Counted from the stretch's first letter, positions 10,425-20,536 are shown. The stretch: DNA of 64,000 bases from Photobacterium phosphoreum (GCF_002954725.1 NZ_MSCQ01000001.1:883604-947603), one strand, 5' to 3'. Notes: generated by a model from the letters alone, not told the origin. A program made the numbers and translations.

Positions 10425-11486
10425 ATGACTTTAATCGAAGAAATAAAACGAGGGCAGTTTCTCAAAGCAACCTGCGATTTTTCGCAGCCTTTTGTTGCTG
10501 GTGAGTGGGTATTAGAGTCGGGTTTACATTGCCAGCTTTTATATCGTGGAGTGCTACAAATTACTCCGAGAGAATTAGCCAGTGATACGAAAGATATTGT
10601 ATTGTCTTCTGGGATCCATGGAGATGAAACGTCGCCAGTAGAACTTGTTCAGCAAATAGCATCAGGTATCGTGTTAGGGCAGATTCAACCCGTGCATCGC
10701 TTATTGTTAATTATTGCCCATCCAGAAGCGATAAATCATCAACAACGATTTATGACAGAAAATATGAATCGACTGTTTCAAATTAGAAATGTTGAGAAAA
10801 ATAACGAGTGTCGGATTGCTAATGCGCTTCAATTGGCGATTAACAGCTTTTATGGTACCTCTATCGCTATAAGACCTGAACGCTGGCATCTTGACTTACA
10901 TTGCGCCATTCGGCCATCACAGCACGATACCTTTGCAATTAGCCCATATACAGATAAACAAACGCGCAGTAATAAATTGTTTAGCTTTATTCATCATGCC
11001 AAATTAGACGCTGTCCTACTTTCTAATACACCGTCACCAACATGTGCTTGGTATAGCGCTGAATATCATGGCGCTCAGGCACTGACTGTAGAATTAGGGC
11101 GAGTCGGTAAGCTTGGTCATAATGATTTCCGTTTATTAGCGCCATTTCGACACGCCATATTACAGCTCATCACTGATGTTGCTTTGCCGATTATTTGGAC
11201 CAGTGAAGTTGAGGTGTATCAAGTGAGCCGCACGATTGTTAAACGACAAGCTGAATTTTATTTTACGTTTAATGATGACGTGGCTAATTTTACTTTTTTT
11301 GCCGAAGGTGATGAATTTGCCGTAGATGGCAGTCAAACGTATAGCGCCAGTACTGGTGGCGAGGCGGTTGTTTTCCCTAATCGGCATGTCATACTCGGCC
11401 AACGGGCTGCGTTAATGGTAAAAAAAGCCAACTTGATTTTTGATGAGCAAGTTCGAGTTTGTGCTAAAAATAACGCATCATATTGA
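10425..11486 (+). CDS. astE: Succinylglutamate desuccinylase
   Basis: 353-aa M14-type zinc hydrolase that cleaves N-succinylglutamate to glutamate and succinate, the last step of the arginine succinyltransferase pathway. Zinc ligands are visible as HxxE in GIHGDETSP (His65, Glu68) and His159 in DLHCAIRPS. The catalytic glutamate is probably in LTVELGRVG. An excellent AAGGAGG precedes the ATG. The other ast genes are not adjacent, as is usual in Vibrionaceae. It could be confused with aspartoacylase relatives, but length and motifs fit AstE. Confidence 0.93.
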   Translation: MTLIEEIKRGQFLKATCDFSQPFVAGEWVLESGLHCQLLYRGVLQITPRELASDTKDIVLSSGIHGDETSPVELVQQIASGIVLGQIQPVHRLLLIIAHPEAINHQQRFMTENMNRLFQIRNVEKNNECRIANALQLAINSFYGTSIAIRPERWHLDLHCAIRPSQHDTFAISPYTDKQTRSNKLFSFIHHAKLDAVLLSNTPSPTCAWYSAEYHGAQALTVELGRVGKLGHNDFRLLAPFRHAILQLITDVALPIIWTSEVEVYQVSRTIVKRQAEFYFTFNDDVANFTFFAEGDEFAVDGSQTYSASTGGEAVVFPNRHVILGQRAALMVKKANLIFDEQVRVCAKNNASY

Positions 11487-11586
11487 TAAGTAGCTTTAAT
11501 ATTGAAGTTTTAGCGGTGTTCCTTTTTATTATAGAAATAGCAAGGTATGGTATTTAGTCTTACTCTTTTGAGCGTAATAAGTATTG

Positions 11587-12579
11587 ATGTTGTTAAATGA
11601 ATTATTATACCGACAGCAGCAACGGTGGCGTACTTGCTTAATTGTCTCATCGTTATTATTGGTCGCTATTTGTGTGTTTGCTGTCGCTGTTGGTGAGATC
11701 TGGATTTTACCTTGGGCGCCTGATGGTGCACTTCAGCAACAATTGTTGATGCAATTACGTATACCACGAGTATTAGCCGCCTTGATTGTTGGTGCGGCAC
11801 TGGCTAGCTCTGGTGCGGTATTGCAGGTGCTATTGGGTAATCCATTAGCAGAACCTGGTGTGTTGGGTATTTCAGGTGGTGCTAGTTTAGCGGTTGTATT
11901 GTTATTGTTCCTTGCTCCTATCACACCCACTCCCTTTCTTACCATGCTTGCCGCGATGACGGGCGCATTATTGTTTACCCTGATCTTAGTTGGATTTTCT
12001 CGACGACAAAAAGTCTCTATGGCACGATTATTATTAATTGGCGTTGCGTTAGGTATTTTTTCGGGAGCAGTGGTGACATGGGCATTTTATTTTAGTGATG
12101 ATTTAAGTATGCGCCAACTTATGTATTGGTTAATGGGTAGTGTTGGTGGTGTGAGTTGGGGACAATTATCACTGCTATTTGTTATTGTGCCAGTATTAGT
12201 AGTGCTTTGTATGCAGGGTAAATCATTGGATGTGATGATGCTTGGTGATGTCGCGGCTCGCCAATTAGGCGTTGATGTTAGGCGCATTCGGTGGCTGTTG
12301 ATCTTAATGGTATCGTTATTAGTTGGCTGTTCGGTAGCATTGGCTGGTGTTATTGGGTTTGTTGGTTTAGTTGTACCGCACTTATTACGGTTACAGTTTG
12401 GTACTGAAAATCGGTATTTACTGCCTCTTTCTGCTATTTGCGGTGGAATATTATTAGTATTAGCTGACACCTTATCGCGGGTTTTATTAGCAGATGCTGA
12501 CTTGCCTATTGGTGTTGTGACAACGTCATTGGGTGCTCCCGTGTTTATTTGGATGTTAATGCGTTCGCAGTTGGATTAA
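11587..12579 (+). CDS. btuC: Vitamin B12 ABC transporter permease
   Basis: FecCD-family inner-membrane permease of about 330 aa with some ten membrane helices, the expected length for BtuC. Family signatures include [41 protein letters not shown] and the C-terminal [15 protein letters not shown] that docks on the ATPase. The start may be ATG at 11587 or TTG at 11584; neither has a clear ribosome-binding site. btuD follows with no gap. The periplasmic binding protein gene btuF is not in this neighbourhood, and no cobalamin riboswitch is seen in the 100 bp upstream. Confidence 0.9.
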   Translation: MLLNELLYRQQQRWRTCLIVSSLLLVAICVFAVAVGEIWILPWAPDGALQQQLLMQLRIPRVLAALIVGAALASSGAVLQVLLGNPLAEPGVLGISGGASLAVVLLLFLAPITPTPFLTMLAAMTGALLFTLILVGFSRRQKVSMARLLLIGVALGIFSGAVVTWAFYFSDDLSMRQLMYWLMGSVGGVSWGQLSLLFVIVPVLVVLCMQGKSLDVMMLGDVAARQLGVDVRRIRWLLILMVSLLVGCSVALAGVIGFVGLVVPHLLRLQFGTENRYLLPLSAICGGILLVLADTLSRVLLADADLPIGVVTTSLGAPVFIWMLMRSQLD

Positions 12580-13386
12580 ATGATGGCAACAATGTTTGAA
12601 AAAAGTGACAGTTCAACGACTGAGTTAATATTAACAGCCCAAAATATTGCTTTTGTATCACGACTATTGCCGATGTCATTAATGCTTTATTCGGGGCAGA
12701 TTACCCATGTTATTGGGCCTAATGGCAGTGGTAAAAGCACTGTGTTATCCATTTTGTCGGGTTTATTTGATTATGAAGGACGGATTAAATTACTGAGTGA
12801 TGATTTAGCGGATTATGATTTACCATCACTAGCACATGTACGCAGTTATTTATCACAACAAGATAAACCCAGTTTTTCTATTCCGGTGTTTCAATATTTA
12901 TCACTTGCCGTATCCGCTTTACATGATGTGGATATGGCACAATTACAACTAACATTAGATGAGATTTGTCAGCGTTTAGATATTCAAGATAAGTTATCAC
13001 GTAATATTCAGCAGTTATCTGGAGGAGAATGGCAACGGGTACGACTTGCTGCTGCCTGTTTACAAGTGTGGCCTTCGATAAATCCTCAAGCAAAGCTATT
13101 ATTGCTAGATGAACCGGCAGCTGCCTTAGATATAGGCCAAGAAGCGGCGATGTATCAATTAGTTCGATCAATTGCTATGCAAGGAATAGCCGTAGTGATG
13201 GTGAATCATGATTTAAATAGAACCTTACGCGAAGCGGATAACGTAGTGTTGTTAGATCACGGCCGCTGTATTGCATGTGGTGGTGTTGAACAAGTTATGA
13301 CGGTAGATCGTTTACAGGCTGTTTTCAAAACAGGTATTCATAGAATAGATCATCAAGGTTTGCCATGCTTGGTGTTTGTTGATTAA
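12580..13386 (+). CDS. btuD: Vitamin B12 ABC transporter ATP-binding protein
   Basis: 268-aa ABC ATPase that powers BtuC. Motifs: Walker A GPNGSGKST, signature LSGGEWQRV, Walker B LLLLDEPAAALD and the switch histidine in VNHDLN. Its ATG directly abuts the btuC stop codon, which indicates translational coupling. Length and partner gene identify it as BtuD rather than an iron-siderophore ATPase, although the two families are close. A hairpin terminator follows. Confidence 0.9.
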   Translation: MMATMFEKSDSSTTELILTAQNIAFVSRLLPMSLMLYSGQITHVIGPNGSGKSTVLSILSGLFDYEGRIKLLSDDLADYDLPSLAHVRSYLSQQDKPSFSIPVFQYLSLAVSALHDVDMAQLQLTLDEICQRLDIQDKLSRNIQQLSGGEWQRVRLAAACLQVWPSINPQAKLLLLDEPAAALDIGQEAAMYQLVRSIAMQGIAVVMVNHDLNRTLREADNVVLLDHGRCIACGGVEQVMTVDRLQAVFKTGIHRIDHQGLPCLVFVD

Positions 13387-13460
13387 AAAACGTTGATTAA
13401 CGAAACGTTGATTGATGAAAAGTTGTTGAATTGTTTGATATTTATTCAGTAATAAGTAAC

Positions 13461-13502
13461 AGCCATTATCGTTTGAATACTAACGATAATGGCTGGTTTT
13501 TA
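13461..13502. terminator. Terminator between convergent btuD and the yidE-like gene
   Basis: AGCCATTATCGTT (13461-13473) pairs with AACGATAATGGCT (13482-13494) around an 8-nt loop, followed by GGTTTTT on the plus strand. On the minus strand the tail is less T-rich. Confidence 0.85.
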
Positions 13503-15161
13503 TTATCCAATCCAGAGTAGGATCGCCAGTATTTGCGGCGATAAAATACGCAAACACATTACTAATGGATAAACGGTAGCATAAGACAGAGCGGCAGCGC
13601 CATTCGTTGGGTGCAGTCCATTTGCAAATGCCAGTGCTGGTGGATCGGTCATTGATCCCGCTAACATGCCACACATTGAAAGGTAATTAAGTTCGCCAAA
13701 TATGCGAGCAATACAGCCAGTAATGATTAAAGGAATAAATGTAATTAATGCACCGTAAGCCATCCAGCTAAAGCCATCGCCATTAACTAAAGTATCAATG
13801 AAACCATTGCCTGATTTTAAACCAACCACCGCTAAAAATAATACAATTCCTATTTCACGTAGTGCTAAGTTAGCACTGGGAGGCATAAACCAATACAGTT
13901 TACCGATGCTACCAATACGAGCCAGTATTAACGCAACAATTAATGGTCCGCCGGCAAGACCTAGTTTAAGTGCTGCTGGGAATCCTGGTAAGTATAAAGG
14001 GATTGATCCTAATAAAATGCCTAACCCAATTCCAATAAAAATCGGCAGCATCTGAACGTGCTGTAGTTTTTGTTCAGCATTACCTACCATACCGCTTACC
14101 GCTGCAATGGCATCTTTACTACCAACAAGGTTAAGAATATCACCAAATTGGAGTGATGTATGGCTATTAGGTATCAGCTCAACACCTGCTCGATTGAGTC
14201 GAGAGATCACCACATCATATTTTTCTTTTAATTCTAATTCGCGAATTTTTTTGCCTAATACAATTTCATTGGTGACCACTAAACGTTCAACTTGTAAATC
14301 AGTACCTTTAGTTGAAAGGGAAATATCGACAATATCACCAATAACCAATCGCGCTTTTTCAAGTGCAGCTTTTGTTCCGACTAAATGTAAAACATCATTG
14401 AGCTCAATCGGGGTCGATTCTTTCGGTATTGACAGTTGATTGCCGCGTTTTAAACGTGAACAAATAATCGCACCTTCGGTGATTGCTGGAATTTGAACAA
14501 ATGTAAGACCATTTAAATTAGGGTTACGAACGGCAATATTGAGTGTTTGTAAGCCTTCTTTTTTGTCACCGCTATTGGAGTTATAAACGATTGCCTCTTG
14601 ATCAATATTCACTTTAAAGATCAATCGTAATAGCCACATTGAAATAAGAATACCGCAAATACCAAAAGGGTAAGCAACCGCATAGCCCATACCCGTTATA
14701 TCTAATAAATCTGCGGATACGCCAAGCTCGGATAAAATTTGCTGTCCAGCACCTAATGCTGGGGTATTTGTAACAGCGCCTGAATAAATACCCAAAAGGA
14801 TTGGAAGTGGAACATCAAAAATAATATAAAGCAGAACCGCGACAACACAGCCTAAGAATACAACCAGTGCAGCAAAACCATTTAGTTTTAAACCTGAACT
14901 TCGTAAAGAAGCAAAAAAGCCCGGCCCTACTTGAATACCAATGGTATATACAAATAAAATCAAACCAAACTCTTGGATAAAATGTAAGGTATGCGCATTT
15001 AATGTAATACCCATAGCTTCGGTATAGTGCCCAACGATAATGCCGCCAAATAGTACGCCACCAATACCTAAACCAACGCCTTTTATTTTCCAGCTTCCCA
15101 TCCATAAACCAAGTACAGCTACCAGCGATAATATACTGATAGATAACGCAATATCACTCAT
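13503..15161 (-). CDS. yidE: Putative transporter, AspT/YidE/YbjL family
   Basis: 552-aa inner-membrane protein closely resembling E. coli YidE (553 aa), beginning [22 protein letters not shown]. It has two five-helix AspT/YidE/YbjL duplication domains (about 10-190 and 375-552; [21 protein letters not shown] and [15 protein letters not shown]) flanking two soluble RCK_C/TrkA-C regulatory domains (about 200-280 and 290-365). AspT relatives exchange an amino acid for its decarboxylation product, but the substrate of YidE is not established. The ATG at 15161 is used in place of an in-frame TTG 6 nt upstream. Confidence 0.88.
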   Translation of the reverse strand: MSDIALSISILSLVAVLGLWMGSWKIKGVGLGIGGVLFGGIIVGHYTEAMGITLNAHTLHFIQEFGLILFVYTIGIQVGPGFFASLRSSGLKLNGFAALVVFLGCVVAVLLYIIFDVPLPILLGIYSGAVTNTPALGAGQQILSELGVSADLLDITGMGYAVAYPFGICGILISMWLLRLIFKVNIDQEAIVYNSNSGDKKEGLQTLNIAVRNPNLNGLTFVQIPAITEGAIICSRLKRGNQLSIPKESTPIELNDVLHLVGTKAALEKARLVIGDIVDISLSTKGTDLQVERLVVTNEIVLGKKIRELELKEKYDVVISRLNRAGVELIPNSHTSLQFGDILNLVGSKDAIAAVSGMVGNAEQKLQHVQMLPIFIGIGLGILLGSIPLYLPGFPAALKLGLAGGPLIVALILARIGSIGKLYWFMPPSANLALREIGIVLFLAVVGLKSGNGFIDTLVNGDGFSWMAYGALITFIPLIITGCIARIFGELNYLSMCGMLAGSMTDPPALAFANGLHPTNGAAALSYATVYPLVMCLRILSPQILAILLWIG

Positions 15162-15407
15162 TCTCAATACATCCTTGTTAGTGTAACTTCATTTTATATA
15201 CTTAGATGTACATTTGTACGACAAATAAGGTTTGGATGTTATTGCTTTTTTATAAAAATGGGGCGGAGTATGAATAATTTACTGCAAATAGGATGACGAT
15301 GACGATATTTAAAAGAGAAGTGTAGTCAGATGGTTGTTATTGGAGTAGGCCTTAATAAGGCGCGTTGTATTTTATCGGTTATTGTTGTTGTGAGTGTCTT
15401 TTAGATG
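15162..15407. other. Intergenic region upstream of the yidE-like gene
   Basis: AT-rich DNA with a short CGATGA repeat near 15293-15306. It must hold the yidE promoter. Nothing else is recognised. Confidence 0.3.
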
Positions 15408-15435
15408 AAAAAATACCTGCCAAATAGCAGGTATT
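15408..15435 (-). terminator. Terminator of the DsbA-like gene
   Basis: AATACCTGC (15412-15420) pairs with GCAGGTATT (15427-15435). On the minus strand it is followed by a run of T. Confidence 0.85.
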
Positions 15436-15459
15436 AATTATTGAATACTCAAATAAGGA

Positions 15460-16080
15460 TTATTTGTTTTTTAAGTAATCGATGGTATTTGCTAAATCTT
15501 GTAAGCTCTTATGTGCGCTGGTATTGACTAAGTATTTACCATTCACTAAAAAAGCAGGTACAGATTCTAGTGCTGCGTTACGCACGATATCTTCAGATTG
15601 CTGGAACATCTTAAAGACTTCTTTTTGTTGAGCTTCTGTTAGCTCATAAGGGCTTTTTAAGTTGTTATCATGGAAAATCTTATCAAGTGCTGTTTTGCGT
15701 TGATCAACAGACATATCTTTTGGTGAATCTTGTACAAACGCAAATAATTGTTCCATTAATGCATGGCTTGGGTTGTTGTCTGTTTGTACCATCGCAGCAT
15801 AGAAGATAAAGGCGGCTTTTTGTGCGCTTTCATTAAAAATAACGTGAACTTGCTTGATATCGCTGTTCGTTAGTTTTTTAATTTCTGGCAGGATACTTTC
15901 CATCTTACGACAGTGACCACAAGAAAGAGAAAATATTTCTGTAACGCCTTTCATTTCTGGCATTGGGGTCGGGATCACTGAGTATTGATCACCTTCTTGT
16001 GGTGTTTTTGAGTCAGAACATCCTGATAGTGCAACCACAGTAAAGAGTAGAACAAAAAAAGCTTGATAAATACGTTTCAT
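15460..16080 (-). CDS. DsbA-like thiol:disulfide oxidoreductase lipoprotein
   Basis: 206-aa thioredoxin-fold protein. Residues 1-21 form a lipoprotein signal peptide ending in the lipobox LSGC, so the mature protein should be tethered to a membrane by Cys21. The active site is CGHC (54-57), unlike CPHC of E. coli DsbA. An alpha-helical insertion follows, and the cis-proline loop is visible as ESVPAFLVNGKY. It would exchange disulfides in periplasmic proteins. It is a stand-alone gene, so the housekeeping DsbA is probably elsewhere and this is a second, lipid-anchored member. Confidence 0.85.
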   Translation of the reverse strand: MKRIYQAFFVLLFTVVALSGCSDSKTPQEGDQYSVIPTPMPEMKGVTEIFSLSCGHCRKMESILPEIKKLTNSDIKQVHVIFNESAQKAAFIFYAAMVQTDNNPSHALMEQLFAFVQDSPKDMSVDQRKTALDKIFHDNNLKSPYELTEAQQKEVFKMFQQSEDIVRNAALESVPAFLVNGKYLVNTSAHKSLQDLANTIDYLKNK

Positions 16081-16315
16081 ATTTTAGTTCTTTTATAAAA
16101 AATAATTACGACATTATGTCGATAATTTTCTGTAAATGCATCGACAAAATGATAAAAAGCCATAAAAAATGTGCTACTTAATTTATTTATGTACAAATGC
16201 TAAACGTTTATTAGTCTTGATTCATTATCTATAATAGAGAGCGAAGATCTCCGTGTGTTACACCTTATAATCAGCTATTATTAGCGGCTTTTTTGCCGCA
16301 TGTGAGTGTTAATCG

Positions 16316-17668
16316 ATGTACATTGGATTTGATTATGGAACCGCGAATTGTTCGGTTGCAGTGATGGAAGACAGTAAACCTAAACTTTTACCGTTAGAGA
16401 AAAATAATCAATATATTCCGTCGACCTTATGTGCACCGACGCGTGAAGCTGTGTCTGAATACTTATACCGCTTTATGGGGATAGCCCCGTCAGATAGTGT
16501 TGGTGAGCAGGTTTTACGTCGTGCTGTTGCCTTTAATCGTGAAGAGGATATCGAGGTTGTTGCAGGTGATCTGCAATTTGGTCAGGCGGCGCTTGATCTC
16601 TACCTTGATGATCCTGAAGAAGTGTATTACGTCAAATCACCGAAGTCTTTCTTGGGTGCGAATGGTTTACGTGATGGCCAAATTAGTTTTTTTGAAGATC
16701 TCGTTTGCGCAATGATGGTTAATATTAAGCGAACCGCGGAACAAAGCTTACAACAAGATATCACCAGTACCGTTATTGGACGTCCAGTTAACTTTCAGGG
16801 AATTGGTGGCGAGAGTGCAAACCAACAAGCTGAAGGCATCTTAGCGCAAGCCGCGAAACGAGCAGGGTTTAAAAATGTATGTTTTCAATTTGAACCCGTT
16901 GCTGCTGGGCTTGAGTATGAATCAACATTAACTGCGGATAAAACCGTGTTGGTGGTCGATATCGGTGGTGGTACGACTGACTGTTCGTTAATTCAAATGG
17001 GGCCTAACTTTCGGCATCTTACGGATCGTAGTTCAAGTTTATTGGCGCACAGTGGTCAGCGTGTGGGCGGTAATGATCTTGATATCCATTTAGCGTTTAA
17101 GCAATTAATGCCTCAATTTGGTTTAGGCAGTAAAACGGTGCGTGGTATTGATATGCCGTTTAATCAGTTTTGGAATCCGATTGCGATTAATAATGTTGCA
17201 GCACAGACTGAATTTTATGGTGATGCGAATTTACGAGCGTTAGAAAAACTTCGACATGATGCAGCAAACCCACAATTATTGTCACGGTTAATTCATGTTT
17301 ATCATGAGACACTGGGCTATCAAATTATCCGTTATGCAGAAGAAGCGAAAATTGCGTTATCCAGTCAAGCGAAGCACACTGTGAATATGGCCTTAATGCA
17401 AGATTTATTTGAGGTGGATATTTCAGCTCAGCAATTGGAAGAAGCAATAGAAACACCAAAAGAAAAAATGCGTGATCTTGTGATTGAAGCGCTGGCACAG
17501 AGTCAAGTTAAGCCCGATGCTATTTATATGACAGGGGGAACAGCACGTTCGCCTATTTTACGTCAATGTATTGAACAACAATTACCGAATATTCCTATTG
17601 TAAGCGGCAGTTACTTTGGCTCAGTAACGGCAGGCTTAGCCCGTTGGGGTGAACGTTGTTATGGTTAA
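16316..17668 (+). CDS. yegD: Hsp70-like chaperone YegD
   Basis: 450 aa, identical in length to E. coli YegD, a DnaK-like protein reduced to little more than the actin-like ATPase domain. ATPase motifs: FDYGTANCSVAV (phosphate 1), EPVAAGLEYE (connect 1), VVDIGGGTTDCSL (phosphate 2) and TGGTARSPIL (adenosine). No beta-sandwich substrate domain of DnaK type follows. YegD binds neither DnaJ nor GrpE by any rule visible here, and its client is unknown. A small GC hairpin (16284-16299) lies in the leader. It is one of three divergent Hsp70s in this window. Confidence 0.93.
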   Translation: MYIGFDYGTANCSVAVMEDSKPKLLPLEKNNQYIPSTLCAPTREAVSEYLYRFMGIAPSDSVGEQVLRRAVAFNREEDIEVVAGDLQFGQAALDLYLDDPEEVYYVKSPKSFLGANGLRDGQISFFEDLVCAMMVNIKRTAEQSLQQDITSTVIGRPVNFQGIGGESANQQAEGILAQAAKRAGFKNVCFQFEPVAAGLEYESTLTADKTVLVVDIGGGTTDCSLIQMGPNFRHLTDRSSSLLAHSGQRVGGNDLDIHLAFKQLMPQFGLGSKTVRGIDMPFNQFWNPIAINNVAAQTEFYGDANLRALEKLRHDAANPQLLSRLIHVYHETLGYQIIRYAEEAKIALSSQAKHTVNMALMQDLFEVDISAQQLEEAIETPKEKMRDLVIEALAQSQVKPDAIYMTGGTARSPILRQCIEQQLPNIPIVSGSYFGSVTAGLARWGERCYG

Positions 17669-17703
17669 TAGAACAATGAATAGATAAAAATCAATCATTC
17701 ATT

Positions 17704-17732
17704 CAATGCCTGCTCTCATGCAGGCATTTTTA
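17704..17732 (+). terminator. yegD terminator
   Basis: AATGCCTGC (17705-17713) pairs with GCAGGCATT, followed by TTT. Confidence 0.85.
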
Positions 17733-17743
17733 ATATGGAAAGC

Positions 17744-18055
17744 CTACGCAGGTTTGGGGGCATAGGCAGAGCACCAACCATTCATATTAACTGACTTTCC
17801 TGGGAATATGGCGCAAGGTTGCCAATCACTATCATTGGATGTATTTCGAATTAAGAGGCAGTTTTTACATTGCTGACCTTTAACTTTTGAATTATTAACA
17901 TATTTTAACGTGCTGGCTTGTGGGTTGTTTTCTTCTAGGTGAGGAAGTTCATCTGCATGAACAGATCGTATAATTAATTTATTACCTAGCGTTAAGCCAA
18001 TAATACCGCCAGCCGTTAATTGTAGAAAGCGTCGTCGTGATGATTTTTTGATCAT
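17744..18055 (-). CDS. High-potential iron-sulfur protein (HiPIP), Tat-exported
   Basis: 103-aa protein. The twin-arginine signal SRRRFLQLTAGG lies near the N terminus, with likely cleavage around residues 33-34 (VHA-D). The mature part has four cysteines (63, 66, 81, 95) in the CxxC-x14-C-x13-C arrangement of HiPIPs and the conserved GWCSAYAPK ending. HiPIPs carry one [4Fe-4S] cluster at high potential and shuttle electrons in the periplasm. The Tat signal fits export of the folded, cluster-loaded protein. The ATG at 18055 follows AAGGA. No redox partner gene is adjacent. Confidence 0.9.
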   Translation of the reverse strand: MIKKSSRRRFLQLTAGGIIGLTLGNKLIIRSVHADELPHLEENNPQASTLKYVNNSKVKGQQCKNCLLIRNTSNDSDWQPCAIFPGKSVNMNGWCSAYAPKPA

Positions 18056-18583
18056 GATCCTTTCCTTATTCGTTATATTGAATAATTTTATTGGCATTGC
18101 CGATATAAGTAAAAATAAGCGTCCTGATCGTAATTTATAACATTACAGATATTAGCTTGTATAAATAATAGTATAGAGGAATTAAACAAACCAGAAGAGG
18201 TGTTATTTGCAGGCCTGCTTGTGATAGTGATTATTATTATCATTTGGTTGTAATTATATTTATCTGCTAAATAAATGCGAATAATATAAAACAGCATATT
18301 TGAACGATGTTTTAATGCTATAACTTATTGTTTATAATGTTATTTAAATAAATATCCTTTAGTGGTATTTAATATTTCATTTTCGGTGTCTTTATTTATT
18401 GTTTTATTTCAGTCTTAATGTAAGAAAATGCATAATAATTATTAACTGCTTTTTATTTATATTCATTACTAATAAAACGTTATAGCGATATTACTCTTGT
18501 TATTTCACATTGGGGCGAAATAACGGATAAGAAATATACGTTGTTAGATTAGTTTTACTTGAAACCTTGCAAGGAAACAGCAT
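18056..18583. promoter_or_regulatory. Long intergenic region before the peptide transporter
   Basis: AT-rich stretch holding the divergent promoters of the HiPIP and POT genes. The inverted repeat GTTATTTC (18499-18506) / GAAATAAC (18517-18524) with a 10-bp spacer lies 59 bp before the POT start and could be an operator. A 69-codon open frame on the minus strand (18088-18297) has no ribosome-binding site or family resemblance. Confidence 0.3.
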
Positions 18584-20062
18584 ATGTCTGACGAGAACGT
18601 ATTCAAACAGCCAAAACCGTTCTATTTGATATTTTCAATTGAATTCTGGGAACGTTTTGGTTTCTATGGCATGCAAGCTATTTTAACTGTGTATATGGTT
18701 AAAATTCTTGGTATGTCAGAGACCGCTTCTTTTACATTATTTGGTGCATTCTCAGCCTTAGTTTATGGCTCTGTTGCTATCGGTGGATGGGTAGGAGACA
18801 AGGTTCTAGGAACCAAAAGAACCATCAAATTAGGTGCGATGGTACTTGTTGTTGGTTATGCGTTACTAGGTTTATCAGCAACTAGTGGCTATGGCGGTTC
18901 AGATCTTATTTATATAGCCATGGGCTTTATTACCATGGGTAATGGCTTATTTAAAGCTAACCCTTCAAGTTTATTAGCGAAAGTGTACGGTGAAAATGAT
19001 CCTCGCTTAGATGGTGCATTCACAATGTACTACATGGCAATCAACTTAGGTTCGTTTTTTTCGATGCTATTATCGCCATGGATTGCAGAAAAATTTGGTT
19101 ATGACATTGCTTTTGGTGTAAGTGCGGCAGGTTTGGTTATTACACTTATCAATTTCTATATTAGTGGCCATATTGTAAAAAGTGTTGGCTCTAAGCCTGA
19201 TATGAAACCGGTTAATAAAATATACTATTTAGGTGTTTTAGTCGGTGCCATTATATTGAGTTTTGTCAGTGCGATTTTGTTGCAACATCTATTTTATGCA
19301 CATGCTATTTTGATTGTGGTTGGTAGTACAATTGTTGGGTTATATTTTAAAGAACTCTTCTCAACCTCGGGCATTGAGCGCGCAAAAATGTTTGTTGCTT
19401 TTGTGTTGATGTTGCAAGGTATTGTATTTTTCGTTCTTTACTTCCAAATGCCAACATCGCTTAACTTCTTTGCGATCCATAATATTTCACATGACTTATT
19501 TGGTATACATGTTGCGCCAGAACAGTTTCAAGCTCTTAACCCATTATGGATTATGATTGCGAGTCCTGTGTTAGCGATGGTTTACAATAAATATGGCGAT
19601 CGTTTTTCAATGCCATTTAAGTTCGCACTAGGTATGGTGCTATGTAGCTTGTCATTCTTAGTGTTAGTACTTGGTGCTCATTTTGCTAACAGTGACGGTA
19701 TTGTAGATTCAAATTGGTTGATTCTTTCTTATGGCTTCCAATCTATTGGTGAGTTATTCGTATCGGGTCTTGGTTTAGCGATGGTTGCTCAGCTTGTACC
19801 ACAACGAATGATGGGTTTTGCAATGGGGATGTGGTTCTTAACATCAGCAACAGCAGCCGTTATTGCAGGCTGGGTTGCAACGTTAACAGCGGCACCTGCA
19901 AATGTAATTGAACCTCACCAAACGCTAATGTTATATAGCCATGTCTTCGGTATTATTGGTTACTCTACTGCTGGTATTGCTATTTTCACGATGATTATTG
20001 CACCTAAGTTAACCCGTGTTATGCGTGGTGAAGATACACCTGCAAAGGTTACGACTGCATAA
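18584..20062 (+). CDS. POT family proton-dependent peptide transporter
   Basis: 492-aa inner-membrane transporter of the proton-dependent oligopeptide (PTR2) family with about 14 helices. The proton-coupling motif ExxERFxxYG is visible as EFWERFGFYG near residue 22. Other family marks are GGWVGDKVLGTKRTI after helix 2 and the FxxFYMAINLGS-like stretch MYYMAINLGSFFSM. It takes up di- and tripeptides with protons and resembles the E. coli DtpA/DtpB group; which of the two cannot be decided here. AAGGAAAC precedes the ATG. A terminator follows. Confidence 0.92.
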   Translation: MSDENVFKQPKPFYLIFSIEFWERFGFYGMQAILTVYMVKILGMSETASFTLFGAFSALVYGSVAIGGWVGDKVLGTKRTIKLGAMVLVVGYALLGLSATSGYGGSDLIYIAMGFITMGNGLFKANPSSLLAKVYGENDPRLDGAFTMYYMAINLGSFFSMLLSPWIAEKFGYDIAFGVSAAGLVITLINFYISGHIVKSVGSKPDMKPVNKIYYLGVLVGAIILSFVSAILLQHLFYAHAILIVVGSTIVGLYFKELFSTSGIERAKMFVAFVLMLQGIVFFVLYFQMPTSLNFFAIHNISHDLFGIHVAPEQFQALNPLWIMIASPVLAMVYNKYGDRFSMPFKFALGMVLCSLSFLVLVLGAHFANSDGIVDSNWLILSYGFQSIGELFVSGLGLAMVAQLVPQRMMGFAMGMWFLTSATAAVIAGWVATLTAAPANVIEPHQTLMLYSHVFGIIGYSTAGIAIFTMIIAPKLTRVMRGEDTPAKVTTA

Positions 20063-20088
20063 TTATTGCGAAGGTGACAGGTTTAAAT

Positions 20089-20129
20089 AAAACGGATGCC
20101 GACTGATCAAGTCATTGGCATCCGTTTTT
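20089..20129 (+). terminator. POT transporter terminator
   Basis: AAAACGGATGCC (20089-20100) pairs with GGCATCCGTTTT (20117-20128), followed by T residues. Confidence 0.88.
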
Positions 20130-20148
20130 ATTTGGGTGTAATAATGCA

Positions 20149-20220
20149 GAGCAGGGAGAGCAGGGAGAGCAGGGAGAGCAGGGAGAGCAGGGAGAGCAGG
20201 GAGAGCAGGGAGAGCAGGGT
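20149..20220 (+). repeat. 9-bp tandem repeat (GAGCAGGGA)x8
   Basis: Eight consecutive copies of GAGCAGGGA with a period of exactly 9. Seven are identical and the last ends in T. The array lies in the intergenic space 20 bp after the POT terminator, is purine-rich on one strand and is much more GC-rich than its surroundings. Such arrays change copy number by replication slippage. No start codon or ribosome-binding site links it to a protein. Confidence 0.95.
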
Positions 20221-20536
20221 GTATCGTTGAATCATCTATCGTTATCGTATAATTACAGGGTTATTTGTACTCTTTATTTTGGTCGAAGCCAGAGAAGTGC
20301 CATAAATTTAAATTAAACTGAAAAGAGATCATTCGGCTGTATTTATTTAGACAAATTAACTATGCCACTTCAGCCATTATATCTAGATACTGAATTATAT
20401 TGGTGTTGCTGCTGAAGAGCCAGAGAATGCGATACAGAAGGATAAGTAAGAAAGGTTGATAAGAGGGTAAGATATAATATGAATCGCTCATGGCAAGCGA
20501 GAAGCCGTTTAATAAGTACTAATATTAACAACAAAC
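20221..20536. other. Intergenic region, no gene recognised
   Basis: DNA between the minisatellite and the AGCS terminator. A 61-codon minus-strand open frame (20370-20555) runs into the terminator hairpin and looks spurious. Confidence 0.4.

Noticed and set aside
11487-11586. Cobalamin riboswitch before btuC
   Set aside because: The gap is only 100 bp and lacks the B12-box; no such element is recognised.
18088-18297. 69-codon open frame upstream of the HiPIP gene
   Set aside because: AT-rich chance frame with Ile/Asn/Tyr-rich product and no ribosome-binding site.
20149-20220. CRISPR array
   Set aside because: The 9-bp units are contiguous with no spacers; it is a simple tandem repeat.
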